Assembly (NCBI GenBank): GCA_903836465.1
Contig: CAILRB010000014.1
Coordinates: 1-64,000 of the forward strand
Direction: 5' to 3'
DNA length: 64,000 bases
Source: an uncultured Chlorobiaceae bacterium
Lineage (GTDB): Bacteria > Bacteroidota > Chlorobiia > Chlorobiales > Chlorobiaceae
Shown here piece by piece: positions 1 through 8,055 of this stretch. How positions within the stretch are numbered: position 1 is the stretch's first letter; each line of letters opens with the position of its first letter. Under the pieces are notes generated by a model, which was given only the letters and a program-made list of their open reading frames with translations, had not been told where the DNA came from and searched no databases. Both the position numbers and the translations under genes were made by a program.

Positions 1-1160
1 CATCAACCCGTTAGGCATGTTTGACGAGCATTTTTTGCTTGAAAAACTTACCAAACTCAATGATCCTCTGCTCAAACTTGAGGCACATATCGATTGGAAA
101 ATATTCGAACCTCTTCTTGATATTGTCTTCAATAAGCCTCATAAAAGCGGTCATACAGGTCGGCCCCCATTTGATCGGATTTTGATGTTTAAACTTCTTA
201 TTTTGCAGAGTCTGTATAACCTCTCTGATGACCAGATGGAATATCAGATCACTGACAGACTTACCTTCAAACGCTTTCTCGGCCTGAAATCAAGTGATAG
301 AGTACCTGATAGCAAGACCATCTGGAAGTTTCGTGAAACCCTTATTCTGGAAGAGGTTATTGCACCACTCTTCTATCGTTTCAATCAAGTGCTTGATGAC
401 CAAAGTATCTTTGCCAGCACAGGCCAGATTGTTGATGCCAGCTTTGTCGAGGCTCCACGGCAACGCAATACCCGTGAGGAAAACAAAGAGATAAAAGCCG
501 GAAAAACTCCTGACGCCTGGAAAGAAAAACCCCATAAGCTACGGCAGAAAGATGTCGATGCTCGCTGGGTCAAAAAGAACCACATAGTTTTTTATGGTTA
601 CAAAAATCATGTTAAAATCGACAGCGCGACAAAACTCATCACGACATACGCCGTAAGCAGCGCCTCACCTCATGACTCCCAAGAACTTGAAAACTTGATA
701 GATAAAGACGATGCCGGTCAGATACTGTACGGAGACAGTGCCTATATCGGTCAGGAAGAAAGTATTGAATGGTGTGGCATGACAGGCCAGATCAATGAAA
801 AAGGTTTCAAAAACCACCCGCTAACGGATGAACAGAAAGCGTCCAACCGCCTGAAATCAAAGACAAGAGCTCTCGTTGAGCATGTTTTTGGTTTTATGAC
901 AAACAGTATGGATGCCATGCATGTTCGTACAATCGGTCTTTACAGAGCAGCAGCAAAAATCGGCTTGACCAATTTAACCTACAACATGATGCGTTGTGTA
1001 CAGCTCAAGAAAAAGGTCTATGCCGTCTTTTTATATGATCGGTATGCGAAGGTCATGGGATAACTGCGTCAAGCCAAAAAAAAACAAGGTATTTCTACAT
1101 CAAAAATATGTCAAAGAGCAATGCTTTTGATACTATTGTGAAATAGTATTTTGGTAATAC
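1..1160 (+). mobile_element. IS5-family insertion sequence, left end outside window
   Basis: The element contains one complete DDE transposase gene (17-1063). Its left terminal repeat lies at or before the window edge, so its limits cannot be set. The right boundary is also uncertain. The roughly 100 bases after the transposase are AT-rich with several short dyads and merge into the end of the neighbouring IS3-family element. The two elements are adjacent or one has inserted at the end of the other; I cannot identify target duplications. Confidence 0.6.
17..1063 (+). CDS. IS5-family transposase
   Basis: A 348-residue DDE transposase of the IS5 family that would cut and join element ends. The N-terminal third (about residues 45-105) matches the helical DUF772-type domain found in IS5 transposases (GRPPFDRILMFKLL). 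Acidic catalytic positions are visible at VDASFV (about residue 140), at LYGDSAY (about 239) and in the C-terminal RALVEHVFGFM (about 287), which is the Y-R-E type signature of the family. The frame is intact and full length, so the element may still be active. Only 16 bases precede the start codon, so the promoter and left end are not visible. Confidence 0.9.
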   Translation: MFDEHFLLEKLTKLNDPLLKLEAHIDWKIFEPLLDIVFNKPHKSGHTGRPPFDRILMFKLLILQSLYNLSDDQMEYQITDRLTFKRFLGLKSSDRVPDSKTIWKFRETLILEEVIAPLFYRFNQVLDDQSIFASTGQIVDASFVEAPRQRNTREENKEIKAGKTPDAWKEKPHKLRQKDVDARWVKKNHIVFYGYKNHVKIDSATKLITTYAVSSASPHDSQELENLIDKDDAGQILYGDSAYIGQEESIEWCGMTGQINEKGFKNHPLTDEQKASNRLKSKTRALVEHVFGFMTNSMDAMHVRTIGLYRAAAKIGLTNLTYNMMRCVQLKKKVYAVFLYDRYAKVMG

Positions 1161-1184
1161 TCATTTTTCAATTTGTATCAAAAG
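1124..1184. repeat. Dyad-rich junction between the IS5 and IS3 elements
   Basis: A 10-base perfect inverted repeat, CTTTTGATAC at 1124-1133 and GTATCAAAAG at 1175-1184, encloses a second dyad (TACTATT at 1131-1137 with AATAGTA at 1142-1148). It could belong to the terminal structure of either element or act as a hairpin. The right arm overlaps the last codons of the IS3 transposase frame. Confidence 0.45.
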
Positions 1185-1979
1185 ACACTTTTTAGAGGTT
1201 CCCTTATACCCTAATGTTGAGTGCTTCCTTTTCCTGTTGTAAAACACTTCAATATATTCAAACAGGCTATGTCGGGCCTCTTCTCGCGTTCGGTAGTGTT
1301 CAGAATACACCAATTCTGTTTTAAGGGTTTTGAAAAAGGTTTCGGTGACGGCGTTGTCATAACAGTTGCCTTTTCCGCTCATACTTTGAATCAGGCCATG
1401 TTTCTCGAGCTTTTTCCTGAAGGATTTACTCGCATATTGAATACCTCGATCCGAATGAATAACTACCCCTCGATCTGGTCTCCGGTGCATCAATGCCATA
1501 TCCAAAGCTGGATTTACCGTTGTTTCAGCCGTCATTCGCTTGCTGAATGAGTGATCGATAATTTCACGATTGTACAGATCCATAATAACCGTCAGATAGA
1601 GCCAGCCGCTGCCAGTCCAAACATACGTCAGATCACTCGTCCAAGCGTCGTTGATAAAATCGGCCTTAAACACCTGATCCAGAAGATTATGAGCAATCGG
1701 TTTCTTATGGTTTGAGTCCGTCGTTACCTTGAATTTTTTAGACACTTTAGAGCGAATTCCCATAGATTTCATTAACCGCGCAGTCCTTGGCCTACTGCAC
1801 TGAAAACCCTGTTCTTGCAGGCAAATGGCAATGCGAGGGCTACCGTAGATTTCACGATTCTCCTTATGGATCCTTTTGATAGCTTCCTTCACTTTCTTGG
1901 TTTCTATACTACGATTGCTTTCAGATCGCTGTGTCCACTGGTAATAGCCGCTGACAGAAACATCCAGAACACGACACAT
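1161..1979 (-). CDS. IS3-family transposase, OrfB catalytic part
   Basis: This is the DDE integrase-core half of an IS3-family transposase. An HTH_21-like segment ([13 protein letters not shown], about residue 41) precedes the rve core. The acidic triad is in WTSDLTYV (about 114), [12 protein letters not shown] (about 174) and [11 protein letters not shown] (about 213). The frame stays open upstream of this ATG through [16 protein letters not shown], which is typical OrfB sequence. The functional product is therefore an OrfAB fusion made by frameshifting near 2065 rather than initiation at 1979. The C-terminus (after HSTLGYK) departs from the usual family ending, possibly because the adjacent IS5 element altered it. 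Confidence 0.9.
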   Translation of the reverse strand: MCRVLDVSVSGYYQWTQRSESNRSIETKKVKEAIKRIHKENREIYGSPRIAICLQEQGFQCSRPRTARLMKSMGIRSKVSKKFKVTTDSNHKKPIAHNLLDQVFKADFINDAWTSDLTYVWTGSGWLYLTVIMDLYNREIIDHSFSKRMTAETTVNPALDMALMHRRPDRGVVIHSDRGIQYASKSFRKKLEKHGLIQSMSGKGNCYDNAVTETFFKTLKTELVYSEHYRTREEARHSLFEYIEVFYNRKRKHSTLGYKGTSKKCLLIQIEK

Positions 1980-2026
1980 GGTTCTGACAGCGAAAATACT
2001 CTTATAACCTTCAATAAATGAATATT

Positions 2027-2338
2027 TTAGAAGGGTGTCCTTGAAAACACAGCGAGCGCTTTTTTTAAAATTTCTCGTTCCTCAGTAACTATTCGAAGCT
2101 CACGTTCCAGCTTGCGGAACCGCTCGTCCTCTGGATCTTTCAAATGCCCGCTGCCAGGAAAAGGCGCGCTCTTATTTGCTGAATATTCCTTTTCCCATCG
2201 GCGCAGCAAATCAGCCCTGATTCCCAAACTGGCAGCGATCTCTGTGAATGATTTATTACTTCGCATCATCAGTTCAACGGCATCAACCTTGAACTCTTTG
2301 CTGTACTTCCTGCGACTCTCGTTGCCTGTCGGTGTCAT
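2027..2338 (-). CDS. IS3-family transposase, OrfA
   Basis: A 103-residue OrfA with an N-terminal helix-turn-helix that binds the element ends ([14 protein letters not shown] then [23 protein letters not shown]) and a C-terminal leucine-zipper-like helix ([23 protein letters not shown]). A good ribosome site, AAAGGAG, sits before the ATG at 2338. Near the end the minus strand reads TTA AAA AAA GCG, an A7G run in the A_AAA_AAA phase suited to -1 slippage. A slip there enters the OrfB frame and yields a transframe OrfAB. Confidence 0.88.
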   Translation of the reverse strand: MTPTGNESRRKYSKEFKVDAVELMMRSNKSFTEIAASLGIRADLLRRWEKEYSANKSAPFPGSGHLKDPEDERFRKLERELRIVTEEREILKKALAVFSRTPF

Positions 2339-3011
2339 GTCTCATGTCTCCTTTTGATTGAAGATATGACTTCTCACACTGTCCACGAAAATATAGCAAG
2401 TTCACATCGGGAATACTGCTCACTATCGCAAAAGTAAACACCTGCCCTATAATGGTTTTGATACGGTGAGCACTCTCAAAGGCTTGCCGCGCCTCAACCA
2501 ATCGGAGAGTAGCAAGAATATCCGCCGCTGTGATCTCTGATATCAAGCGCTTTCCCAATGGTGGAAAAACATCCCTCTTCAACCTTGACATAATTGTTAC
2601 GGCATGGCCATCACTCCATTGGCTTTTAGCCGTGCTATACCACTCCATCGCCACCTTCTCAAAGGTATTACCCTGAACCGCATGAGAGCGCTCTTCATCG
2701 GCTTGCTGTTGCTGTTTTGCTGTATGAGGGTTAATTCCATTGGCAAGCAAGTTTCTTGCCTCCTGACGCTTCTCTCTCGCGTCATGGAGGCCCATTGCCG
2801 GATATGCACCAAAGGACATCAGAAACCCCTTGCCTTGAAAGGTGTACTTAAATCGCCATAGCTTTGAGGCTGGCAGTGGCTTGCCGTTGGTATATTTTTT
2901 CTCAGGGATATAGAGGAATAACCCGTCACCATCAAAGCACGTTTGGGACTTCTCTGTTGCTTTGATTGTCTCAATCTTCCTAACCGTTAAAGGTATATTT
3001 TTCTTGGGCAT
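2283..3011 (-). pseudogene. Tyrosine recombinase (P4-type integrase), truncated by the IS3 element
   Basis: The intact N-terminal part of a DUF4102/P4-type phage integrase. The arm-binding domain runs over about residues 1-90 (LTVRKIETIKA, FDGDGLFLYI, LWRFKYTFQGK). The SAM-like core-binding domain follows to about residue 195 (TFEKVAMEWYSTAKSQWSDGHA, RLKRDVFPPLGKRLISEIT). Homology ends at about residue 200, where IS3 sequence begins. The last 40 or so codons read through the IS leader into orfA in another frame. The whole catalytic domain with the R-HxxR-Y residues is missing, so the product cannot recombine. Its position just beyond the 3' end of ssrA marks the edge of an integrated element. 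Confidence 0.88.
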
Positions 3012-3093
3012 AATCCATCCTGTTGGTATATCGTTGGTATATTTCCTTTAAGGCAAAACCCTAAACATGCCTCATATACCATCAAATATACCA
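2886..3093. repeat. Repeated GGTATAT motifs around the integrase start
   Basis: GTTGGTATAT occurs at 2886-2895, 3022-3031 and 3033-3042. GGTATAT also occurs at 2992-2998. The inverted form ATATACCA lies at 3074-3081 and 3086-3093. Paired direct copies facing paired inverted copies upstream of an integrase gene resemble arm-type recombinase sites or an autoregulatory operator. This function is inferred from position only. Confidence 0.5.
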
Positions 3094-3144
3094 AAAAAGT
3101 ATGGATTTAAGTGTATTCCCATAGACCACGTGAGACGCGGAAAA

Positions 3145-3170
3145 CAAAAAAGCCCTTGTAAAACAAGGGC
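3145..3170 (-). terminator. Rho-independent terminator after ssrA
   Basis: An 8-bp stem, GCCCTTGT at 3152-3159 with ACAAGGGC at 3163-3170, has a 3-base loop. On the minus strand it is followed by six Ts (3151-3146). It lies 39 bases past the mature 3' end of the tmRNA, between it and the integrase start. Confidence 0.8.
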
Positions 3171-3208
3171 TTAGGGTCTTTCTGGGATGTTAAAAAACTC
3201 ATACTTTG

Positions 3209-3608
3209 TGGAGATGGCGGGAGTCGAACCCGCGTCCAGAACATTGCTCAATAAAGCTGCCACACTCATCTCAGGTGTTCGTTGTTTCATGAACCGGTGC
3301 TACACCTGTAAAGTTTGGTTCACTATCCCTCTTTGATTCACCCGCCTGCCTTTTCGGGCAAAAACAGTCGGAGCTTACTTGCGCGAACCGAAGCTCAAGC
3401 GCTGGTTATGCCATCCGGTGGCTTCAGAGTAAGCGCCTCCCCCATCGGACGATGGCTGATTAATTAACTTGTGCTAATCAGGCAGCCATTGCATACGAAT
3501 AATCGTCTGCATATAATGTTGCATAGACTTCTTTAACGAGTCCATCCATGCTGAAACTCGGAGTGCAACTCTATCTTACATCTACCCTGTCGAAAGCCTG
3601 TCATCCCC
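3209..3608 (-). ncRNA. ssrA: tmRNA (transfer-messenger RNA)
   Basis: tmRNA rescues stalled ribosomes and tags the nascent peptide for proteolysis. The minus strand begins GGGGATG (from 3608) with the typical GGCTTTCGACAGGGTAG block. It ends in a T-arm (GGTTCGACTCC) and CATCTCC plus the discriminator A at 3209. GGGGATG and CATCTCC form the 7-bp acceptor stem with one G-U pair. CCA is not encoded. The tag frame runs from GCA at 3510 down to the TGA at 3480-3478 and reads ADDYSYAMAA, the green-sulfur-bacterial tag. The RNA is about 400 nt. Its 3' end is the likely attachment site of the element whose integrase lies at 2283-3011. Confidence 0.96.
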
Positions 3609-3630
3609 ATGGTATCAAAGAACGATCTTC

Positions 3631-3662
3631 TATATATACTTTTTCATGGAATAGATCAACAA
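3631..3662 (-). promoter_or_regulatory. Probable ssrA promoter
   Basis: Upstream of the tmRNA 5' end the minus strand carries TTGTTG (3662-3657), an 18-base spacer and TATATA (3638-3633). This resembles a sigma-70 promoter and allows a short leader removed by RNase P. Confidence 0.4.
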
Positions 3663-3754
3663 CAATTCCACAAGACCCCGGCACCGCTGTTGTTTTATTG
3701 TGTGATTCCAACAAGATGCTGCCAATATTTCGCCACTACGGGGCTTGAAAATGT

Positions 3755-4318
3755 TCAGTTCAGGCCCGGCAGTTCAGGCGAGTTGGCAACAAGCTGGTAT
3801 TCTCCTCCCTTTGAACGCACCGACCGGCTCCACATTCTCTCATAGGCGTCACTAAAGACGACATTCCTTGATGCTTCGGCCGTATACCATGCACCTTCGT
3901 CAAACTCCGCCTCAAGCTGACCGGCGCTCCAGCCGGCATAACCAAGGAAAAAGCGAATTTCCGAGGGAAGGATAACGCCGGTATTGAGCAGAAAACTCAA
4001 CTCATTTTTGTCTCCGCCCCAGAACAATCCGGGAAAAATCTCTATTGAGTCATCAATGAGATCTCCTCTTGAATGAAGAAAATGCACGGTATCAACCTGC
4101 ACTGGGCCGCCCATGTGCAAACGCTCTTCTACTTCCTCAAAACCAGCTATAGCCTCACAGACCTTGAATTCCATTGGACGATTGAGAATAAAACCAAGGG
4201 AACCGCGCTCATTATGCTCACACATAATTAAAACCGTCCGCTTGAAATTAGACTCAAGCATATTGGCTGAGGAAAGCAGAAGCTTTCCTGCTTTCAGCTT
4301 CTCAAATTCGTTTACCAT
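3755..4318 (-). CDS. YqgE/AlgH (UPF0301) family protein
   Basis: A 187-residue cytosolic protein of the YqgE/AlgH family. Family hallmarks are the N-terminal KAGKLLLSSANMLESNFKR segment, GFILNRPM, MGGPVQ and FLGYAGWSAGQLEAE. The family has a known fold but no settled biochemical activity; AlgH was linked to alginate regulation in Pseudomonas. The length is normal. The gene lies 9 bases downstream of bcp on the same strand, so the two are probably co-transcribed. Confidence 0.9.
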   Translation of the reverse strand: MVNEFEKLKAGKLLLSSANMLESNFKRTVLIMCEHNERGSLGFILNRPMEFKVCEAIAGFEEVEERLHMGGPVQVDTVHFLHSRGDLIDDSIEIFPGLFWGGDKNELSFLLNTGVILPSEIRFFLGYAGWSAGQLEAEFDEGAWYTAEASRNVVFSDAYERMWSRSVRSKGGEYQLVANSPELPGLN

Positions 4319-4327
4319 TATCTTCTC

Positions 4328-4804
4328 TCAGGTTTTTTGCTGCAAATAGTTGAGCAACTCCTCCGCATGTTTGTCAGGGCTGACTTTCGGCCATACATGT
4401 TCAATCACTCCCTGTTCATCAATAAGATAGGTCACCCGACTCGTTCCCATATACTCACGACCCATAAATTTTTTCATTCCCCACACTCCATAGGCCTCAA
4501 CGATACTTTTATCAGGATCAGAAACAAGCCTGAAGGGAAGATTATATTTCTCTGCAAACTTTTTATGTTTGCTTTCATCATCTACACTGACGCCAAGAAC
4601 CTCGACACCCACCGTGTTAAATTTAGGTAAATTATCACGAAAAGCACAAGCTTCCTTCGTGCATCCCGGGGTATCATCTTTCGGATAAAAATAGAGCACA
4701 ACCTTGCGCCCACGGTATTCTTCAAGCCTTACCGGCTTGCCATCCTGATCGTTGGCCGAAATCAGCGGCGCAGGAACACCCTCTTTCAGAATTGTTGTTT
4801 GCAT
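4328..4804 (-). CDS. bcp: Thioredoxin-dependent peroxiredoxin (Bcp/PrxQ)
   Basis: A 158-residue atypical 2-Cys peroxiredoxin that reduces hydrogen peroxide and organic hydroperoxides using thioredoxin. The peroxidatic Cys is in DDTPGCTKEACAF (about residues 43-55), and a resolving Cys follows five residues later, as in PrxQ/Bcp. LGVSVDDESKHKKFAEKY and the C-terminal WPKVSPDKHAEELL are also typical. It is the first gene of a two-gene unit with the YqgE gene and faces a divergent Nudix gene across 96 bases. Confidence 0.95.
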   Translation of the reverse strand: MQTTILKEGVPAPLISANDQDGKPVRLEEYRGRKVVLYFYPKDDTPGCTKEACAFRDNLPKFNTVGVEVLGVSVDDESKHKKFAEKYNLPFRLVSDPDKSIVEAYGVWGMKKFMGREYMGTSRVTYLIDEQGVIEHVWPKVSPDKHAEELLNYLQQKT

Positions 4805-4900
4805 GAATAAAACTTATTCTATTTATAAGCACTTTACTTTCTCTACGTTTGTTCTCTCTCTTAAATTCATTGCCACCGCAAAAAGTTTCTTGACGCCGCC

Positions 4901-5410
4901 ATGAAACAGTTTTTATTTTGTCCGCTTTGCAGTAATAAACTTGAAAAGGGTTTGATTGATGGACGTGATCGAATGTTCTGCCCCTCATGTTCATGGGTGC
5001 ATTATATCAACCCGCTCCCTGTAGCGGTGGCCTATACCATCAACAATAAAAATGAACTCCTTGTGATACGGCGGGCTCATGAACCGGCAATGAATGAATG
5101 GGCTTTGCCTGGCGGGTTTCTGGAGGCTGGCGAAGAACCTTATGAAGCATGTCTGCGAGAACTGATGGAAGAGACATCGCTTAACGGTAAAATCGACAGT
5201 CTGATAGGCATCTATCACCGGGAGGTCGACCTCTACGGATCGCTCCTGGTCGTGGCCTACAAAGTTATCGTTGTCGATGATGCCATAACGATTAACCATG
5301 AATTGTTCGACGCCGGTTTTTATCCTCACCACCTCATTCCCGAAGTCCGAATCCCGCTGCACCTCCAGATTATCAAAGATGCCGCCCTGCAATTGCCGCT
5401 TCAGCGTTAA
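4901..5410 (+). CDS. Nudix hydrolase with N-terminal zinc ribbon
   Basis: A 169-residue Nudix hydrolase. An N-terminal zinc ribbon is built from CPLC (about residue 8) and CPSC (about 28). The Nudix box GGFLEAGEEPYEACLRELME (about residues 70-89) has the GX5EX7RE core and the following E-T, but the usual Gly near its end is Ser. This architecture is common in NUDT-type enzymes acting on NAD(H) or other nucleoside diphosphates linked to a second group. The substrate cannot be read from sequence. The gene is monocistronic and divergent from bcp. Confidence 0.88.
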   Translation: MKQFLFCPLCSNKLEKGLIDGRDRMFCPSCSWVHYINPLPVAVAYTINNKNELLVIRRAHEPAMNEWALPGGFLEAGEEPYEACLRELMEETSLNGKIDSLIGIYHREVDLYGSLLVVAYKVIVVDDAITINHELFDAGFYPHHLIPEVRIPLHLQIIKDAALQLPLQR

Positions 5411-5515
5411 GTATACCCATCAATTTGACGGAAAGACACAGAATTTCACTTATATTTTCGAGTTATTAAACATTGTCATCTGTTAATACCATTCTAAAAC
5501 AAGGAATCTTTACCA

Positions 5516-5974
5516 ATGAATCCACTGAAACTCTTATCAGGAGGAGTGACGTTGCTTGCTGTCATGCAGCTCATTCCTTATGGAAAAACTCACGAAAATC
5601 CTGCGGTCACCGGTAAACCAAAGTGGGACTCTCCGCGAACCAAGGAACTTTTTAACCGTGCATGCAAGGATTGTCATTCCAACGAGACTGTCTGGCCATG
5701 GTACAGTTCTATAGCTCCGGTATCGTGGCTCACCCAGGCTGACGTCTCTATTGGACGCGGCAAGTTCAATGTCTCTGAATGGGGACGTGAGGGGAAAAAT
5801 GAAGGTGAAAAAGCCGCTGGTGAAGTGCGAGAAGGTAAAATGCCTCTGTTTTTCTACCTCCCTGCTCACCCTGAGGCTAAACTGAATGCTGCCGAGAAAG
5901 AGGAGCTGGTCAGTGGGCTGGTGGCAACTTTTGGAGAAAAAAAGAGTTCTGACAAGGATAAAGATAAAGATTAA
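5516..5974 (+). CDS. Haem-binding domain protein with one CxxCH motif
   Basis: A 152-residue exported or membrane-anchored protein. A short hydrophobic N-terminus ([16 protein letters not shown]) precedes a domain resembling the Haem_bd family. The single c-type haem motif CKDCH is at about residue 50, followed by [18 protein letters not shown]; a Met in [10 protein letters not shown] could be the distal ligand. The tail is highly charged ([11 protein letters not shown]). It probably sits on the periplasmic side. The next gene, a membrane protease, starts 80 bases downstream on the same strand. The electron-transfer partner is unknown. Confidence 0.8.
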   Translation: MNPLKLLSGGVTLLAVMQLIPYGKTHENPAVTGKPKWDSPRTKELFNRACKDCHSNETVWPWYSSIAPVSWLTQADVSIGRGKFNVSEWGREGKNEGEKAAGEVREGKMPLFFYLPAHPEAKLNAAEKEELVSGLVATFGEKKSSDKDKDKD

Positions 5975-6054
5975 AAAAACCGCAAGAAAGTCCTGCAATT
6001 GAGGGGCTGCCTTGCTGGCAAGACTGTCTGGCAATTGTTTGAGTATGTATTATT

Positions 6055-7083
6055 ATGAGCCTTTTGAGTTTTTCTAAACACCTCATTGTATCCAAACAGA
6101 ACTACGCTCTTCATCTGGGGCTGTTTCTGCTGACGGTGTTTACAACACTCTGGGCAGGAACATTCTGGGGCGGACACCCGGCAACGTTCGCCTCCCTTCC
6201 TCTTTTTATCAACTCCCTTGCCACAGGAACATCCTACTCAGCTTCACTGCTCTTTTTTTTAAGTGTTCATGAGTTTGGCCACTATTTTGCTTCGCTCCGC
6301 CATCGTGTGCGTGCAACTCTTCCCTATTATATTCCTGTTCCGCCTCTGCCGTTCTTTCTCAGTCTGGGAACAATGGGAGCCGTGATAAAGGTCAAAGAGA
6401 GGATCCCTGAAACAAACGCCCTTTTCGATATCGGTATATGGGGGCCAATGAGCGGTTTTACCGTATGCGTCGGGCTGCTGGTGTTCGGTTTTTTGAATCT
6501 TCCTCCTGCAGACTTTATCACGACCATTCATCCTGAATACCTGACACAGGGAGGTTTGCAGACACCTGTACCCAAAGGTACCCTTATCCTTGGCAAGAAT
6601 CTCCTGTGGATAGGACTTGAATATCTTCTTGCGCCGAAAAACCTCCCGCCAATGACCGAAATGTATCACTATCCATTTCTTTTTACCGGATGGCTGGGTT
6701 CACTGGTAACAGCGCTGAACCTGCTTCCTGTTGGACAGCTTGATGGCGGTCATATCACCTACGCCATGTTCGGCAGGAAAGGACATGCCAAAGCCGCCAG
6801 GATATTTCTTTTGTTTATCACGCTTCTTGGATTTCCCGCGTTGCTGGAGCTGATCCTTTCGCTGCTCAAACCAGATGCGGTATCACTTATCCCGCCGGTG
6901 ATGTTGCAGTGGTCGTGGTCCGGCTGGATATTGTGGGCATTCATTCTTTCACGCCTTATCGGGATAAACCATCCGCCAACACTCCATGACCACGGTTTGA
7001 ATATTCAAAGAAAAGTTTACGGGTGGGCCGCCATTGCGGTGTTTTGTATGACGTTCACCCCGGTACCTTTCGGAATAACCTGA
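6055..7083 (+). CDS. Site-2 protease family (M50) membrane metalloprotease
   Basis: A 342-residue polytopic membrane protein with the zinc motif HEFGH (about residue 72) inside a hydrophobic segment and the second site-2 protease motif NLLPVGQLDGGH (about 222-233), whose Asp completes the metal site. Such proteases cut transmembrane segments. Unlike RseP it shows no PDZ domain, so it resembles the compact EGY1-like or general M50 group. About eight hydrophobic segments are visible. The stop codon overlaps the folP start (TGATG), which implies translational coupling. Confidence 0.9.
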   Translation: MSLLSFSKHLIVSKQNYALHLGLFLLTVFTTLWAGTFWGGHPATFASLPLFINSLATGTSYSASLLFFLSVHEFGHYFASLRHRVRATLPYYIPVPPLPFFLSLGTMGAVIKVKERIPETNALFDIGIWGPMSGFTVCVGLLVFGFLNLPPADFITTIHPEYLTQGGLQTPVPKGTLILGKNLLWIGLEYLLAPKNLPPMTEMYHYPFLFTGWLGSLVTALNLLPVGQLDGGHITYAMFGRKGHAKAARIFLLFITLLGFPALLELILSLLKPDAVSLIPPVMLQWSWSGWILWAFILSRLIGINHPPTLHDHGLNIQRKVYGWAAIAVFCMTFTPVPFGIT

Positions 7084-7973
7084 TGAAAGATCCCCGCTTT
7101 ATAATCAACTGCACCGACAAAGTGCTTGATCTCGGTGCAGGGCCGAAAATCATGGGCATCCTGAATACGACGCCTGATTCATTCTATGACGGCGGGCTTT
7201 TGCGGGGGGATACAATTGGTATCGATTTCGGCCTTGCTCTTGATTATGCGCTGGGGATGATTGGTGAGGGTGCATCGATTATCGATATTGGCGGTGAATC
7301 CTCACGGCCGGGTGCTGATAAAATTTCGTCGGTCGAAGAGATCGAACGTACTGCTCCGCTGATTGCTCTTTTGCGCAGAAAAAGCGATGTCCTTATTTCA
7401 ATTGATACGTACAAGGCGGATGTTGCCGAACAGGCTCTGCGAGCCGGTGCAAATATTGTCAATGATATTTCCGGCTTCACCTTTGACCATCATCTTCCCT
7501 CCATCTGCAGCAAGTATAACGCCGCAGTTATTTTGATGCATACGCCGGTAAAACCTGAGTTGATGCAGTGGAGCACGGGAACCAAGCCTGGAGAAGAAGA
7601 TATCTTGTATAGGGTCAGCAGCTTTCTGGCAGACTCCATCGCCCGTGCTGAAGGGCATTCGATCGACAACATTATTATTGATCCGGGTTTTGGGTTTGGT
7701 AAAAGTGTTGAAGAGAATTTCCTGCTTTTGGCACAGCTTAATTCATTACACCGTCTCGGCAGGCCGATTCTGGCGGGTTTATCGAGAAAATCGTTTCTTG
7801 GTCATGCTATTACTGAACCCGGTAAAGAGATGACAGCTCCTGCCGGGAGACTCGCAGCCACCATCGCGGCTGAAACCATAGCGTTGATGCAGGGGGCAAA
7901 TATTCTGCGGGTGCACGATGTGCAGGCGGCGGTACAAAGCTTGCGGGTGGTTGAGGCGATGAAAGAAGAGTAG
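7083..7973 (+). CDS. folP: Dihydropteroate synthase
   Basis: A 296-residue enzyme that condenses 4-aminobenzoate with dihydropterin pyrophosphate in folate synthesis. The N-terminal signature is MGILNTTPDSFYDGG (about residues 21-35). DIGGESSRPGA, SIDTYKADVAEQALRAGANIVNDISG and IIDPGFGFGKS are the pterin and phosphate sites. An upstream in-frame ATG at 7023 lies inside the protease gene. The start at 7083, overlapping the preceding stop as TGATG, is preferred because it gives the usual family length. Confidence 0.95.
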   Translation: MKDPRFIINCTDKVLDLGAGPKIMGILNTTPDSFYDGGLLRGDTIGIDFGLALDYALGMIGEGASIIDIGGESSRPGADKISSVEEIERTAPLIALLRRKSDVLISIDTYKADVAEQALRAGANIVNDISGFTFDHHLPSICSKYNAAVILMHTPVKPELMQWSTGTKPGEEDILYRVSSFLADSIARAEGHSIDNIIIDPGFGFGKSVEENFLLLAQLNSLHRLGRPILAGLSRKSFLGHAITEPGKEMTAPAGRLAATIAAETIALMQGANILRVHDVQAAVQSLRVVEAMKEE

Positions 7974-8055
7974 CAAGGCTTGTCCGTCTACCCTGTTTTT
8001 TTGTTACATTTGCTTGTTAAGCCTGAATCGAGACAGCCAAACACTCACCGTTCAG

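Larger units (their letters stand above)
1160..2405 (-). mobile_element. IS3-family insertion sequence (approximate limits)
   Basis: The element contains an orfA/orfB pair on the minus strand joined by a -1 frameshift site. The upstream end is placed near 2405, where the integrase frame stops resembling its family and an AT-rich leader begins (GAACTTGCTATATTTTCG on the minus strand). The downstream end is near or just below the orfB stop. The plus-strand TCAATTTGTATCAAAAG is a weak inverted match to the upstream end. I could not identify a target-site duplication, so both ends are approximate. Confidence 0.7.

Noticed and set aside
3548-3845. Small open frames over the 5' part and upstream of ssrA
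   Set aside because: They overlap the structured tmRNA or its promoter and the YqgE gene; no coding character.
8014-8055. Upstream TTG start for smc
   Set aside because: The conserved SMC N-terminus begins at 8056; the extra 14 residues match nothing.
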